Below are positions 1 to 11,899 of a stretch of DNA of 64,000 nt, in pieces. The stretch is from Coptis chinensis (taxonomy: Eukaryota > Streptophyta > Magnoliopsida > Ranunculales > Ranunculaceae). The stretch spans positions 57,127,501-57,191,500 of the forward strand of contig CM027378.1 of assembly GCA_015680905.1 (NCBI GenBank). The letters are read 5' to 3'. Within the stretch, counting starts at the first letter, position 1. Each line of letters starts with the position of its first letter. The notes under the pieces were generated by a model. That model was not told the origin of the DNA. It ran no database searches and saw only the letters and a program-made list of their open reading frames with translations. The translations under genes were made by a program, and so were the position numbers.

Positions 1-2065
1 AAAAGCAAGCCGGTGCATTTTTCTCGGGTTATGGAGATGAAAAGTTTGGTTACAAACTCTATGATCCGATTAACAAGAAGGTAATCCGAAGTCGAGATGT
101 TGTGTTCTTAGAAGACCAAACCATAGCAGACTTTGAGGAGGGTGAAGTTCTGTGGCTTTCACCAATGATCTTGTTGATTGAGAACCGAGGTTCCTACCGT
201 GAACGCGTGTAGAAGCATTGAGAATGCAGAGAACCATGAGTTTGAAGCTCATGATGAGAATCCTATTGCTCATGATGGGATAGAACCTATTGGTATAGAA
301 GATGCAGATGAGATGCATGAACCACCACCGAGCAAGTAGAAGTGCAACCTCCCGGGCACCGATAGATGGGGCAAGGAGGTCCGACAGGGAGACTAGCTTC
401 AACCAGTATCCACCACATAATGTGACGTGCTACTTATCGGATGGTGGAGAACCTATGTACTATCAAGAGGCACTTGAAGGTACGCATAAAAGAAAAGTGG
501 TTGAAGGCCATGCATGACGAGATGGATTCTTTGCATAAGAATCACACTTATGAAGCTAGTTGAAAAACCCCACAGGAGAAAAGTTCTCAAGAATAAGTGG
601 ATATACAAAGTCAAGCATGAGGAGAACAATCCTCACCCAAGGCACAAAGCTCGCCTTGTTGTGAAGGGATTCGGTCAAAGGAAAGGGATTGACTTTGATG
701 AGATCTTCTCTCCTGTAGTGAAGATGACTTCTATCCGGGTGGTATTGGGTATGACCGCAAGTATGAACCTAGAGGTTGAGCAGCTAGATGTTAAGACAGC
801 TTTTCTTCATGGAGACCTTGAAGAAGATGTCTACATGGACCAACCAGAGGGGTTTGAGGTCAAAGGCAAGGAGCACCTAGTATGCAAGCCGATAAAGAGC
901 TTGTATGGGTTGAAGCAAGCACCGACACGATTGGTACATAAAGTTTGATTCCTTTATGGCGAAGCAAGGATACAAGAAGTCCTTCCGATCATTGTGTGTT
1001 TGTTCGTGAGATTTCCATATGGGGATTTCATTGTGCTATTCTTTGTATGTGGATGATATGTTGATAGTTGGCCCAAACATCAACAAGATATCCAAGCTGA
1101 AGAAAGACTTGAGTAAGTCCTTTGAGATGAAGGATTTGGGTCAAGCAAAGCGGATACTTGGGATCGCGGATCACTTTCGTGACGAAAAGAGTGGGAAGTT
1201 GTGGCTTTCTCAAGAAAGCTACATTGAAGGTGTTAAAGAGATTCAACATGGATCAAAGCGAAGCCGGTCGGTTATCCGCTTGGTGGCCGCCCGCATGACC
1301 AAAGAGATGTGTCCAAAGGGTGAGCATGAGCGGTCGGATGGAAAAGATTCCTTATGCATCCGCATGGGTAGTTTGATGTATGCCATGGTGTGTACTAGAC
1401 CGGATATTGCTTTTCGCCCGTTGGGTTGTAAGCGATTTCATCCAAATCCGGTAAAGAGCATTGGGAAGGTGTTAAGTGGATATTGAGATATCTCAAAGGC
1501 ACTTCCAAATCATGTTTGTGCTTTGGTGGAAGTAAGCCCTTACTTGAAGGCTACACCGATCGCATATGGCGGTGATGTTGACTCGATGAAGTCCACCTCC
1601 GGTTATCCGGTTACTTTTGCGGGGAGCGGTTTCTTGGCAATCTAAGTTGCAAAAGTGTGTTGCCCTCTCCACTACTGAAGCCGTGCATATTGCAGCCAAT
1701 CGAGTGTTGCAAAGAGTTGCTATGGATGAAGAGGTTCTTCGACGAACTAGGGCTAAAAGCGTAAAACAGTTTAGTTCTATGTGACGGTCGAGGCCCATCC
1801 ACTTGAGCAAGAATCCGAGTTTTCATTCTAGATCCAAGCACATACACGTCGTTATCATTGGATTAGAGAAGTACTTTCGAAGACAAGCATTTGTGTATCG
1901 AGAAGATCCATACCGACAAGAACGGGTCGGATATGAAGACCAGACAAAGTCTTACCGAAAGGTAAGTTTGATGTTTGTTGTGCTATTGCGGAATGGCGAC
2001 ACACCTCCTCTGCTGATTTGGCAATTGCATGGAGGTATCCCCCTCACCGCTCGGGAGGGGGAGAT
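1..2065 (+). pseudogene. Decayed Ty1/copia pol: integrase tail, reverse transcriptase, RNase H
   Basis: This is the 3' half of a copia polyprotein, of the Tork/TNT type by motif wording. The first ~165 bases encode the integrase C-terminal phrase GYGDEKFGYKLYDP and RSRDVVFLED. Reverse transcriptase follows at about 514-948 with QLDVKTAFLHGDLEEDVYM and SLYGLKQAP. The catalytic YVDD lies at 1046-1057 in another frame. GSLMYAMVCTRPDIAF lies near 1366-1413, and RNase H remnants spread over frames to about 1960. The three frames alternate, with several stops and indels, so no complete protein can be made. The 5' part of the element lies outside the window. The directly following polypurine tract and LTR confirm plus orientation. 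The family assignment is strong; the lineage within copia is less sure. Confidence 0.9.
2053..2064 (+). other. Polypurine tract of the copia element
   Basis: A run of G and A (GGGAGGGGGAGA) ends one base before the TGTTGG start of the LTR. This is where plus-strand DNA synthesis is primed in LTR retrotransposons. It fixes the element's orientation and the left LTR boundary. Confidence 0.8.
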
Positions 2066-2734
2066 TGTTGGAGTTATCCCTCACATGAGGAGAGAAAACA
2101 GAGCTGGAGAGAAACGGACGAATTCGGCGTTGGAAATGTCGAGCGCCACCGGCCGGATGAAAGCGTGACTTCAAGGCCGGGTTCCAATGAGACTAGGGCG
2201 ACCAGCGCCATAGAGGGGCCAATTCGCGATCTCAAGATATCATTGGCCACAAAAAGAGCGGCCTTCGCCTTCGAGTCTAATTTTCGTTCGCTTACAAGAT
2301 TCGCGAAATTTGGTTTTTGGAGATAAAAACCAAAATCAAGGTTTTGGAAAAAAAAAAAAACCTAACAAGTCAGAAGGATTGGAATCCGCATAAAACAAAG
2401 AGAGAGAACCTTTACGAGATACAACCCTCAAAAGAGATAAAAGTGATCTAGTAAGGTGAGAGACCGAAGGAGAGATTGTAATCTTCCTTCCCACTTTACT
2501 AAGAACTCTTCTTGAAGGAAGTAGGCATCATTGGCGAACCACGGTAAATCTTTGTGTTGTGGTTTGCTTTTACCGCTTTTACATTATTATCTGTTGTTAA
2601 TAGTTGTTTAGCGAGTTGGGCATGTTAGTATAGGTTGTAGTTGATATTTAGATTTTGTCCAGAGTTGAATTGTGTTCAAATACAAGTTATCTGTGTAGTG
2701 GGGGAATCGATTGGTATTGATATAATCCCCAACA
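2066..2734 (+). repeat. 3' LTR of the copia element (family member 1)
   Basis: The LTR is about 669 bp, begins TGTTGG and ends CCCCAACA. Two related copies occur in reverse orientation at 8875-9532 and from about 63523 to the window edge. The shared blocks include the termini, a TTATCCCTCACATGAGGA stretch just inside the left end, and a block around 2440-2700. The 5' partner LTR is outside the window, so the target duplication cannot be checked here. Confidence 0.88.
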
Positions 2735-2888
2735 ACCCTAAACCCTAAACTTATCTATCTTTTGATTTATCAGCATTATTTGTATTATTATCTTAATCAG
2801 TAGAACTGGGATTGATACCCACAAACCCCTCTCACTGAGATGGACTGGGAAATGAATGAGATTAATTAAATTTAATAAAGACAAACTA

Positions 2889-3543
2889 GAGATAATGACC
2901 AAAAAATACATTGAACTTTGCACTTGGTTTCAAAATAGATAATGGTACTTTTTTTTTATTCAAATAAACATTGTACTTTCACAAAGTTTCAATTTAGGCA
3001 TTCCGTCCAATTAATTGGATGTCCAGCTTACATAGACCGTTAAAAAATTTCCCAATTCTAATTTGCCTATGTGGCAGTTGTTTAGACCATGAGGTGGCAT
3101 TCATTCAACATTTCGACACGCCAACTCATCAAATTACAAATGATCGACATTTCGACACGCCAATATTTCGACGTTTCGACACGCCAACTCATCAAATTAC
3201 AACTGATATATCAGTCCAAATATTGATATTTTGAATTGGCGTGTCGAAATGTCAAAATATCAAAATGTTGGCGTGTCGAAATGTCAAAATGTTGATCAGT
3301 TGTAATTTGATGAGTTGGTGTGTCGAAATGTTGAATGAATAATGGTCTAAACAACTGCCACATAGGCAAATTAGAATTGGGAAATTTTTTAATGGTCCAT
3401 GTAAGCTGGACATCCAATTAATTGGACGGAATGCCTAAATTGAAACTTTGTGAAAGTACAATGTTTATTTGAATAAAAAAAAAAGTACGTTGTCTGTTTT
3501 GAAACCAAGTGCAAAGTTCAATGTATTTTTTGGTCATTATCTC
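2889..3543. mobile_element. Foldback Mutator-like MITE with long inverted arms
   Basis: The 655-bp element is nearly one inverted repeat. The left arm starts GAGATAATGACC and the right arm ends GGTCATTATCTC, with pairing continuing for over 200 bases on each side. The centre holds repeated CGACACGCCAA and ATTTCGACA words. The identical 10-base sequence AGACAAACTA flanks it at 2879-2888 and 3544-3553. Target duplications of 9-11 bp with long inverted repeats are typical of Mutator-like elements. It has no coding capacity; the short ORFs inside come from the repeat. Confidence 0.85.
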
Positions 3544-3719
3544 AGACAAACTATCACTCATTTGTTTACAAGTTTAGGACTTCAAGCGTTACAACAGATA
3601 GAACATGAGCTGCATACTTGGCCATGTACTTACCAATAACCAATAAGAACTAAGAAGTAACACTATTAATTGGGTTTAAATGTTTAACACAAATTTCTAC
3701 TTTTGTTAATATCTACTTC

Positions 3720-5075
3720 TTAGGGAAACTCAAAGTTCTACTTATGTTATCTGTTATCAGGGAGGGCCAGTGGCATTTCTCTCGCCAAATCAGAGTGCAC
3801 TCACTTGACATTGTTGCAAGAGCTGAAGAAAACATAAGAATTGGTGGAGAGGAAGATAAAGTGGTATGGACTGCATCGCTACATGGGGAATACACTATGA
3901 AGGACACATATGAAGCCATTAGGCAGACAAAACAGTCCATACCATGGCATGCTTTGGTCTGGTTTCCTAACATAATCCCAAGGCACTCCTTCATAAGTTG
4001 CCTTGCATTGCAAGAATATCTGAAGACTCTCTAACCTTACAGAATGGTGTCACCATTTCCAATCTATGTGTGTTGTGCTGGAGAGAATGTGAGACAGAAA
4101 TGCACTTGTTCTATGAGTGCTCTTTTTCTAAATGGGTATGGAAGCAACTCCTACAAGAGGCAGGATATACTAGACAGCAAGCTCTGGCATGGCATGAGGA
4201 AATTCAATGGTGTATTAAAACTGGAACTTGGAACGGGTGCAGCAAGGATGCATTCAGGCTAATGTTTAATAGCTTCATGTATTGGATATGGAAGGAGAGA
4301 AACATTAGAATATTTGATAAGAAAACCTGCCTGGCTCCACAAATGGTTATCTTAATTCTTGGTGATGTCAGAACAAAGCTATGTGCCATAGAATACAAGC
4401 TGGAAATGAGAATGGAAAGACAGAGGCTAGTAGACTTGTGGAGAATTGATATACAGATCCAGCACCCAATTCAGAGGTGGTGTACATTGGGAGAAGCCTA
4501 TGCATGATTACTTTACACTTAATACAGATGGTACACTACAGGGCACAAATGGCGGATGGGCAGTAACAATTAGGAACCACTTGGGAGAAGTTATTACAGC
4601 TACAAAGGGTAAGTCTGACTTCAGATCTATTGATTGCATTGAACTACATGGATTAGAACAAGGGATCAAATTAGCCACCAAGAAGAATATCAAGAAGCTA
4701 CGTACATGCACAAACTGACTCCTTAAATGTGGTTTCTCACATGAAGAACACAAGCAAGTATCCTTGGCAGGTCATACACATTATGAAGAGCATTAGAAGA
4801 TCACTTACTCAGTTTGAGGCATTTGATGTCAAGCACATATATAGAGAAGCCAATAAATTGGCTAACAATCTAACTGTAAATGTTCCTAGTACCACTTATG
4901 TGGAAATCCATTCCTAGTTCTTTCTCTAAGGACATTAGGAAAGTTGTCTTTGATGATGCCAATGGCAAACAATACTTGAGAATGTAACGAGCTTTTATGT
5001 TATTAATGAAAAGGGGTAAGGGACATCGTCAAAAACCCTACTTGCTGACCAAAATAAAATAATAATAATAATAAT
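3720..5075 (+). pseudogene. LINE 3' end: RT-linked zinc domain and RNase H
   Basis: Successive overlapping frames encode the end of a plant LINE ORF2. About 3744-4034 carries IPWHALVWFPNIIPRHSF, the start of the zf-RVT domain. About 3998-4507 carries LCVLCWRECETEMHLFYEC with its cysteine/histidine pattern, then a WIWKERN motif. About 4446-4718 begins RNase H with FTLNTDGTLQG and ELHGLEQGI. About 4729-4917 ends it with HIYREANKLANNL. Frame changes separate the blocks. The copy runs out into a TAA-rich tail near 5047-5075, as LINE insertions do. The 5' part is missing, the usual 5' truncation. It is not functional. Confidence 0.85.
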
Positions 5076-6596
5076 ATCTACTCCACACCTGCTTGGCAAG
5101 ATTAGCTGCTATTAGGTAGACGTCCTACAACCACTAATAAAAAAAATGACATTCATATCAACACTCTTCACTTGAAGTTTCTCCACAACATTATTCACCT
5201 CTACATTTAGAGGAGGGGCGGAAAAAGGCTTCTAAAAAGTCTGCAGCTTTACTATATATTTTTTTTTCTAACTACGTGAACGAAACTTAGAGTGGCTATG
5301 CTACAATATAAAGATATACCGCAAACTTCTAGGGAAATAAACAAATTCAGACCAATCGTGACATCTAACCTAAGGAGATTCAATAACTAAAAATTTCTAA
5401 GTTTTAATCCTTGGAAGTTTTAATCCTTGGGCACTAACTCTCAATTTTTTTGTTTTTGTTTTTGTTTTTGGAACGGGATAATACAATGCGAAAGATAAAT
5501 CCTCACTTAGCAAGATGCTAAATTCAGAGCTTACAACCTTTCCACAAACACAAGAATTTAGACTTCACATTACAAGCCAATGCAATCCCAAATACACACA
5601 AAAATTTTCTAGGGGGGGGGGGGGGGGGGTACACCATATCTGTTGAGAAAGACACTTTTGGGTGTCGAATGATGACCCATTTTTTTTGCAGTCGTTTTTT
5701 TCTACAACACTCGACATGTGTCATTTTTCTTTTTTTTTTTTAAAAAAAGGCCGAATCAAGACCAAAAAACGCCCCTAGCCCAAAATCTACTAAATCATGG
5801 CCTAATAAAGCCTACTACATACAGACAAAGCCCAGGTCAATTGAGCCCAATTCATCCTTAGCCCAAAATCTTTATAGAAGCCCAAATCAGAACAAAGCCT
5901 ACATACAGAGAATGCCGAGAATGCCCAGTACAGATCCATTCAATTGGATCAATTTCTATCCTAACACAAAATCTCTGTAGAAAGCTACATACTATAACAA
6001 AGCCACATATAGAGATAAGATAAAACAAGATGATTCAGATATTCTGCCAATTCAACTAGAAAAGAACATGATGCTTTATATTATGAAAAAAATCTACTAA
6101 ATCATGGCCAAAAGAAGCCCAACACATAATTCAACATATAAGAAAGGGCTTTATATTCTGACAAAAATCTACTAAATCATGTGTCGGTTGACGCATTTTC
6201 AATACCATTGCAGGCATAACTACGATCCGGGATAGACAAAACACTTCTACCCAGAGGAGGCTTTTGCAACTCCATGTCCTGCCTTTTTGAACATTTAAAA
6301 TCCTGCATAAACAGGAGGGGGGGGATCAAAACAAGACACACAACCATCTGCATCAGAATCACATAATGTATAGCGCAAATATAGATACGTCGTTTAATAT
6401 CCAATGCATCAAAAAACAAAACATATTATTGGCAACAAAGGTCCACAGCGTGTATCTCTTAAGGTAACAAAAAACATGAAATCTCAACTAAACAAAACTA
6501 TTTAAGGTCACAGTATTCGGAGATTTCTAAGTCTTAAGGAGATTTCTAAGTATTATTTCAACTAAACAAAACTATACCTGAGATTATGTGGATCAG
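5076..6596. other. No gene seen
   Basis: This stretch is AT-rich non-coding DNA. It contains an uninterrupted G run of about 17 at roughly 5612-5629 and loosely repeated phrases (GCCCAAAATCTACTAAATCATGGCC and similar) between about 5750 and 6180. I see no protein similarity and no terminal repeats that define an element. Confidence 0.5.
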
Positions 6597-6868
6597 ATGT
6601 GCCACCGGTATCTGAGACGAAAATGAATTTTCTCAAGGCGTACAACAGACCAATTCCTAGTATATACAACACTGTGTTGCAGGAGCTAATTGTTCAACAA
6701 CATTAAATGAGGTACAAGAAGACATACTGTTATGATGCTGTATTTGCTCTTGGTTTTGTTACTGTGTATGATAAGCTCATGGAAGGTTACACGAGTAACG
6801 AAGATAGAGAAGTTATTTCCAAAGCATATATTCAGGCATTGGAAGAGGATCCTGAGAAATACAGGTTT
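6597..6868 (+). pseudogene. THF1: Single-exon fragment of THYLAKOID FORMATION 1 (THF1/Psb29)
   Basis: The reading frame from GTG at 6599 gives VPPVSETKMNFLKAYNRP, then VLQELIVQQH, a TAA stop at 6704-6706, then YCYDAVFALGFVTVYDKL and EEDPEKYR. This is the plastid THF1 protein, involved in thylakoid biogenesis and photosystem II turnover. The stop replaces a conserved leucine. A splice-acceptor-like CAG precedes 6597 and a donor-like GTTTGT follows 6868, so this is one genomic internal exon with intron edges, not a processed copy. No other THF1 exon is visible nearby. It is a duplicated or captured fragment and cannot make the protein. Confidence 0.85.
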
Positions 6869-7042
6869 GTGGACCATTCTTTATCAATCAAAGAATCATT
6901 AATTTTGTAGATAAGAGGTTATTATCTAGCTACTTGCTTAAACTCTTGGTTCAAGCCCGTCATGTTCCAACATCCTACATTAATCATTTAACATTGGGAT
7001 TAGGATTAAGGTGAGTGTACTTTGCACCCACCATAACTGTCT

Positions 7043-8107
7043 TCACAGTTTTGTTTCCCATGCCACTTGAACTAGCTCTCTGCATTGGAGTAATGCTTGA
7101 ATTCTGCTTTTGTGTTTTGCTTGCTCAGTTCTTTGGGGTTTTCTCTCTTTTGTTTCTATCCTCCTGTCTGTCGTAGTAAGCATGCCCATTGCTGGATTTT
7201 CATGTGTTTTCTCGACCTGTTCACTTCCTCTATCCCCTTGGATTCTCAGTGCATCAGTCGACTTTATGGGTATGATATCTTTCCTTGGCTTGAATGAGTG
7301 TTTCTTGCTTGGGCTCTCCCAATCAGACTCTTCCTCTGTAGTATTATTCAGCTTTTCTAGGTTATGGGTTTCTATTACTTCCTCATTATTGCTCTGGGCT
7401 TGTGCAGCAGTTGGCTCACCCCCTTCTTTTCTGACCCACACTGGCTTGCTCTTCTTCTCTTTGACCTGTTCCTCTTCTTGTATCTTCCTTACTGGGCAGT
7501 TAGCACCTCCATGACCAAAGACCGCACACTGGGAGCACCTTTGGGGTTTCCAGTTATACTCCAATTCAACCTTGATTTCCCTTGCGTCATTAACTAGCAC
7601 TGGAACATAATCTGGATAACAGCATGTGGTATCAACTTCTATGCAAACTCTTGCATAAGTGGTTCTTCTTTTGGTTTCCCTCAGCTTATCAGTAAACATA
7701 GGGATTCCATTGGAAAATTCTTCATGATCACCCAAATGGGTAAAGTCTTGAGTTCAGTACTTTCTGCTTCAATGAATGAACAACTGACTTGCTATGTGGA
7801 AAGAGCCTATGTTGAGAACTGCTCTTCTATCATCATCATTACTCAATTCAAAGCTGAACATATTTCGACCATAAGTTTTCATAGTGAAGGTTCTTCAACT
7901 GCCATGTTCGTGAAACTATGTCCTTCACATAAGAGAAACTCAGCTTCCTTCCCAAGAAACTCCGTATCACTAGTTTATGGTTCTTAGCGTTCATACATTC
8001 AAAAGTCTGTGTTTACTTTAACCCCAGGTTTTCCATTGATGATCGAAGGTGGAATGAACCTTAAGGATTCCTGGCCAACCGCACCCTTACCAATACATGT
8101 TATGTTG
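7043..8107 (-). pseudogene. LINE ORF1 relic (DUF4283 and CCHC zinc knuckle)
   Basis: Read on the minus strand, the N-terminal end at about 8107 gives NITCIGKGAVGQESLRF, then KLSFSYVKDIVSRTW and, after a frameshift, MFSFELSNDDDRRAVLN, all DUF4283-like. The open segment 7735-7043 (230 codons) continues with YARVCIEVD and a zinc knuckle CSQCAVFGHGGANC (C-x2-C-x4-H-x4-C), then a charged, low-complexity tail. This layout belongs to the nucleic-acid-binding ORF1 protein of plant L1-type LINEs. Frameshifts and stops upstream of 7735 disable it. No matching ORF2 is adjacent in this orientation. Confidence 0.85.
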
Positions 8108-8869
8108 CTAGACACATTCCTTAAATCTGACATTCGAACATATTGAACTTCTCAATTAGAACATGTATAAGTTCCTCACTAGCTTCGCAATACTAGTTAA
8201 TTTCGGAAGTCCGGATGAACCATGAAATTGAAACGGTTCTAATTAATATCTAACTAATTTTTTATTTTTTTTATTAAAAGGGTAATTGTATTAGATAATC
8301 AAAATGGTTACAAGTACAAATGTATGTAAGTCAGAAAACACACTATCATCAAACAACGCACAAAGAATTCCATAGTGTCTCGATCATTAGATTAATAGGA
8401 TCACCACCTACGTACACTTTCTCTATCATAAGGGGTTACTGAAGTATTTAAGTACACACGTACCATGGTAAGCTATTAGCATGTGCACAATATAATCGTA
8501 TACACAAAATCATCCCTCCATGAGATTCTTCTATCGATCAGTTTCAGTTTTAGTAGTAAAAGTGTAAAACAATATGAAGTAGTATTCGATAGAAGAAGCT
8601 AATTTGGAGCTGATCAAGCTTCTAAGTTTGCTTCAGGCCTTAGTAGAGGAGAGAGATTATTTAAATTTTCTGGCAAATTTGAATGATTTTTCTTTGGACA
8701 TTCATTTTTAAAAAAATAAAAATAAATAAAGTAAATTAGGTACTTAATGGAATCCAAGAAATGTTCCTGAAAATCCTAGAGTAGTTTGACGTAAAAGAAT
8801 ATTTCTAATTAGCTTTGGACTCTTAATTATGTTACACGTACACTCCTATATACTAATCGCGGAAAGGCT
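8108..8869. other. No gene seen
   Basis: This is AT-rich non-coding sequence between a LINE relic and a solo LTR. I find no reading frame with recognisable protein and no clear repeat boundary. Confidence 0.5.
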
Positions 8870-8874
8870 TTTCT

Positions 8875-9532
8875 TGTTGGGGTTTATACTAATACTAATC
8901 GATTCCTCCACTACATAGATAATTTGTATTTGAACATAATTCAACTCCAGACAAATTCGAAATATCAACTACAACCTATACTAACATACCCAACTCGCTA
9001 AACAACTATTAACAACAAATAATAATGTAAAGCAGAATTAAACGCATACAACACAAAGATATACCGTGGTTCAGCCAATGGTGCCTACTTCCACAAGAGC
9101 TTGTTCTTTATAAAGTGGGAAGGAAGATTACAATCTCTCCTTTCAGTCTCTCACCTTACTAGATCACTCTTATCTCTTTACAGGGTTGTCTCTCTGTAAA
9201 AGTTATCTCTCAATCTTGATAGCTTTTAAGATTGGATTTTCTCTGACTTTTGTGTTGCCTCTCGTGTGTTTTTTGGGTGTTAGGTTTTGTCAAAAACTCT
9301 AACTCTTATTGCAAACTCGCGGTCCACAATTTCTTCTCAAAATAGACTTGGGCGCGGGTCACGCCTCGAGCAAGACCAAGTCGAGCGCGGGTCGCACTGA
9401 AGGTACTAGAAGTCTTCCACAGCATGGTCGCGGGTCGCGCCTTGGTCAAGGCCAATCTGAGCACGGGTCGCGCTCAAACATTTCCACGCAGAATAAAATC
9501 TTTTCCTCCTCATGTGAGGGATAAAGCCAACA
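8875..9532 (-). mobile_element. Solo LTR of the copia family (family member 2)
   Basis: On the minus strand the sequence starts TGTTGG at 9532 and ends CCAACA at 8875. It matches the LTR at 2066-2734 at both ends and through the middle. The five bases TTTCT occur immediately outside each end (8870-8874 and 9533-9537). This perfect 5-bp target duplication around one LTR means the internal region was lost by recombination between the two LTRs. Unlike the other two copies, it carries four GC-rich words resembling GCGCGGGTCGCGCTC between about 9350 and 9475. Confidence 0.93.
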
Positions 9533-9766
9533 TTTCTTGTAGTCCAAATAATTTTTGGAATCACACTTATATAAATAGTTCGGAATTTAGTTTATTTTTT
9601 CACAACAACTCGATCGTATTATGCTTGGTTTCGACGGGGATAGAAATTTCTCCTAGGGGCAAAATATGAAATATTATGAATAATAACAAAAAGATACGAA
9701 GGGGAGGAGCTGCTACCGTGTAGTGTTTTTTGTGCCAAATCTGAAAGAAACAATATTGTTGAGTTG

Positions 9767-10141
9767 TTATATATGAACAAACAACTTTGAACAAACTGAC
9801 GTGGCACTGCAACATTCATGTTTTAGTGTCAATTACTATTGTCATATGGATGTTGTAGTGTCAACTCCCATTGCTATGTTGCACTGTTTACCTCTACAAC
9901 ATGGATGTTGCACTGTCAAATCGCACTATTTACCTCTGCAACATGGGTATTGCACTATCAAATCTCACTGCAATATGGATGTTGCACTGCCATAGCAGTT
10001 TGTTAAGAATAGTAGTCATGTTGCCCTATCAAATATCACTGCAACATGAATATTGCACTGTCAACTCCCACTACAACATGAATGTTGCACTACCACATCA
10101 GTTTGTTCACAATTATTTGTTCAAAGTTATTTGTTCATATA
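9767..10141. repeat. Small foldback repeat with internal tandem words
   Basis: The left end (TATATGAACAAACAACTTTG and onward) pairs with the right end (CAAAGTTATTTGTTCATATA). The pairing extends inward through CACTGCAACATTCATG against CATGAATGTTGCACTA. Between them the phrases ATGTTGCACTGTCAA and CTGCAACATGG recur irregularly. This looks like a MITE-type foldback element, but I could not define a target duplication. It codes for nothing recognisable. Confidence 0.55.
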
Positions 10142-11899
10142 GAATTTTTGATATTGATGGTGACCCCAATAGGCATTGCCAAAGAAGTTGAAGAATTGAT
10201 CGACTACCCTACTGTTCTAAAAGTGCAATTCCCCTATTTGAGTCGGCCATGAGTTGTGGGTATGTTGTTCATGGGCACTCATTCTTTTCATAATATTTAA
10301 GGTCGGTCATCGGTGAAAAGATAAGGCCTAAGAGCATCTCTAGGTGGTGGAGGCATCAACTGCATGTTTGAGCCCAAAATTTGACCAACTCTAGATGGAA
10401 GCAAATATTAGTCGCAAATTTGTACGTAGGGCCTACCATGAGCTACATTGATCGATACTGTCGCGCAGGTCAAATATTTATTCAATATATCAAGTTTGAT
10501 ATGCTTCACATCGTATCTAATGATACCAATTTGAATTTGAGGTTAGATCTATAACTATGTTTATAACCAATTAAATTTGCACTTTGTGGTGGGCATGCAT
10601 AGTTTGACATGGCCGGTTGGGTGAAAATGATGCGCACCTTTGAGCTTGGCTCTCCCACACTTTTTAATGGCGTTTTACCATTTGAGAATCATAAGATCCT
10701 GAGAATTTTTGGCAAGGTGACTTATATATGCCTAAAAAAGTTCTAATGTGAATGAAGAAGTGCAAAAACACACACACACACATTGAAGTGATATGTTAGA
10801 ACGCTAACATAACACACTTCAGAGCACATAACTCCCTCAAGCTAGTTTTCGGATCATAGGGATTTGATTTAACTTTTAAAAATGTGTTTTCTCAGAGAAA
10901 CTATGCTGCTGTAGGAAGGGTTTGCACTAAAATGCGCGCTATTAGCCGTCAGATATCGAAAGTTTTTTTCTCGAAAATATTATTAGATGTTTGGTATTAA
11001 AGTAATGCAATTAGCAACCTAAATAAAATAGAAATGCTTATATTGTATGTGAAAGCTTACCTATATCGCCATATGAAGGTATTTTGTTGGTAATAGTCCT
11101 GAATGGAAATGCCTTCATGAATTCAAGTACAGAGCCATGGATACTAAGTACTACTGAAGTCCAATAGAAGGATTTATAGAGGTGTTCAACAGATTGTACA
11201 TTTTTAAACTCTTTATTATGAGAAAACTCTCCTTAGATTATGAAGTATTTCTCGATAGATAAAGATTGAGAATTCAGGAGATTCATTAAACTATACTACT
11301 GTACTATGTATTTATATATTTACTAACTATACTCTTCAAATAGGACTCGACTTTTTTAATATCATCCCACCACGTCTTAAGCGCACGTGGAGGTTAGTGC
11401 ACCGAACCCGATATATAACACATCTCTAATCTACGCAAAATGAAACTAAAATTAAAAAAATAAAAATAAAAATACACGTATTAACTACTAAAGTTAACCA
11501 CTAGTACTAATATAAAATTAAAAAAAATATACATGCTGGTCAAGAACAACTCTTGACACATGCTTATCATGCCACCTCCTAGACACCGGTATAAGATGTC
11601 TGAAATCCATATAGGTTCTGCAACAAATTCAAAATCGACTTGTTGATACTGAAGCAGTAGTGTGAATTGTCCGTCTCACCTCCCTGGTTACCAACTCCAG
11701 TGTCTCCCTGATTTCCAACTCCAGAAGTTCCTACTTTATCATCTAGATCACTCATTGGATTGCTCTAAAATAGTGCACTGTTACTATTGTTTTGCTTTTC
11801 CTCGCTGTCATCACTCCATCTTATTTGATTATCATAGACATATTCGTCATCGGAATCCATTTTTTTTATTTTTTTTTTTTTTTTTTTGAGAAGTAAAGA
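10142..11899. other. No gene seen
   Basis: This is non-coding DNA. It has a short CA run near 10767-10780 and a T run near 11862-11887. The open frames here show no family resemblance. Confidence 0.5.

Noticed and set aside
5612-5629. G run as a regulatory quadruplex
   Set aside because: It is an isolated homopolymer in non-coding DNA with no nearby gene; slippage is the simpler explanation.
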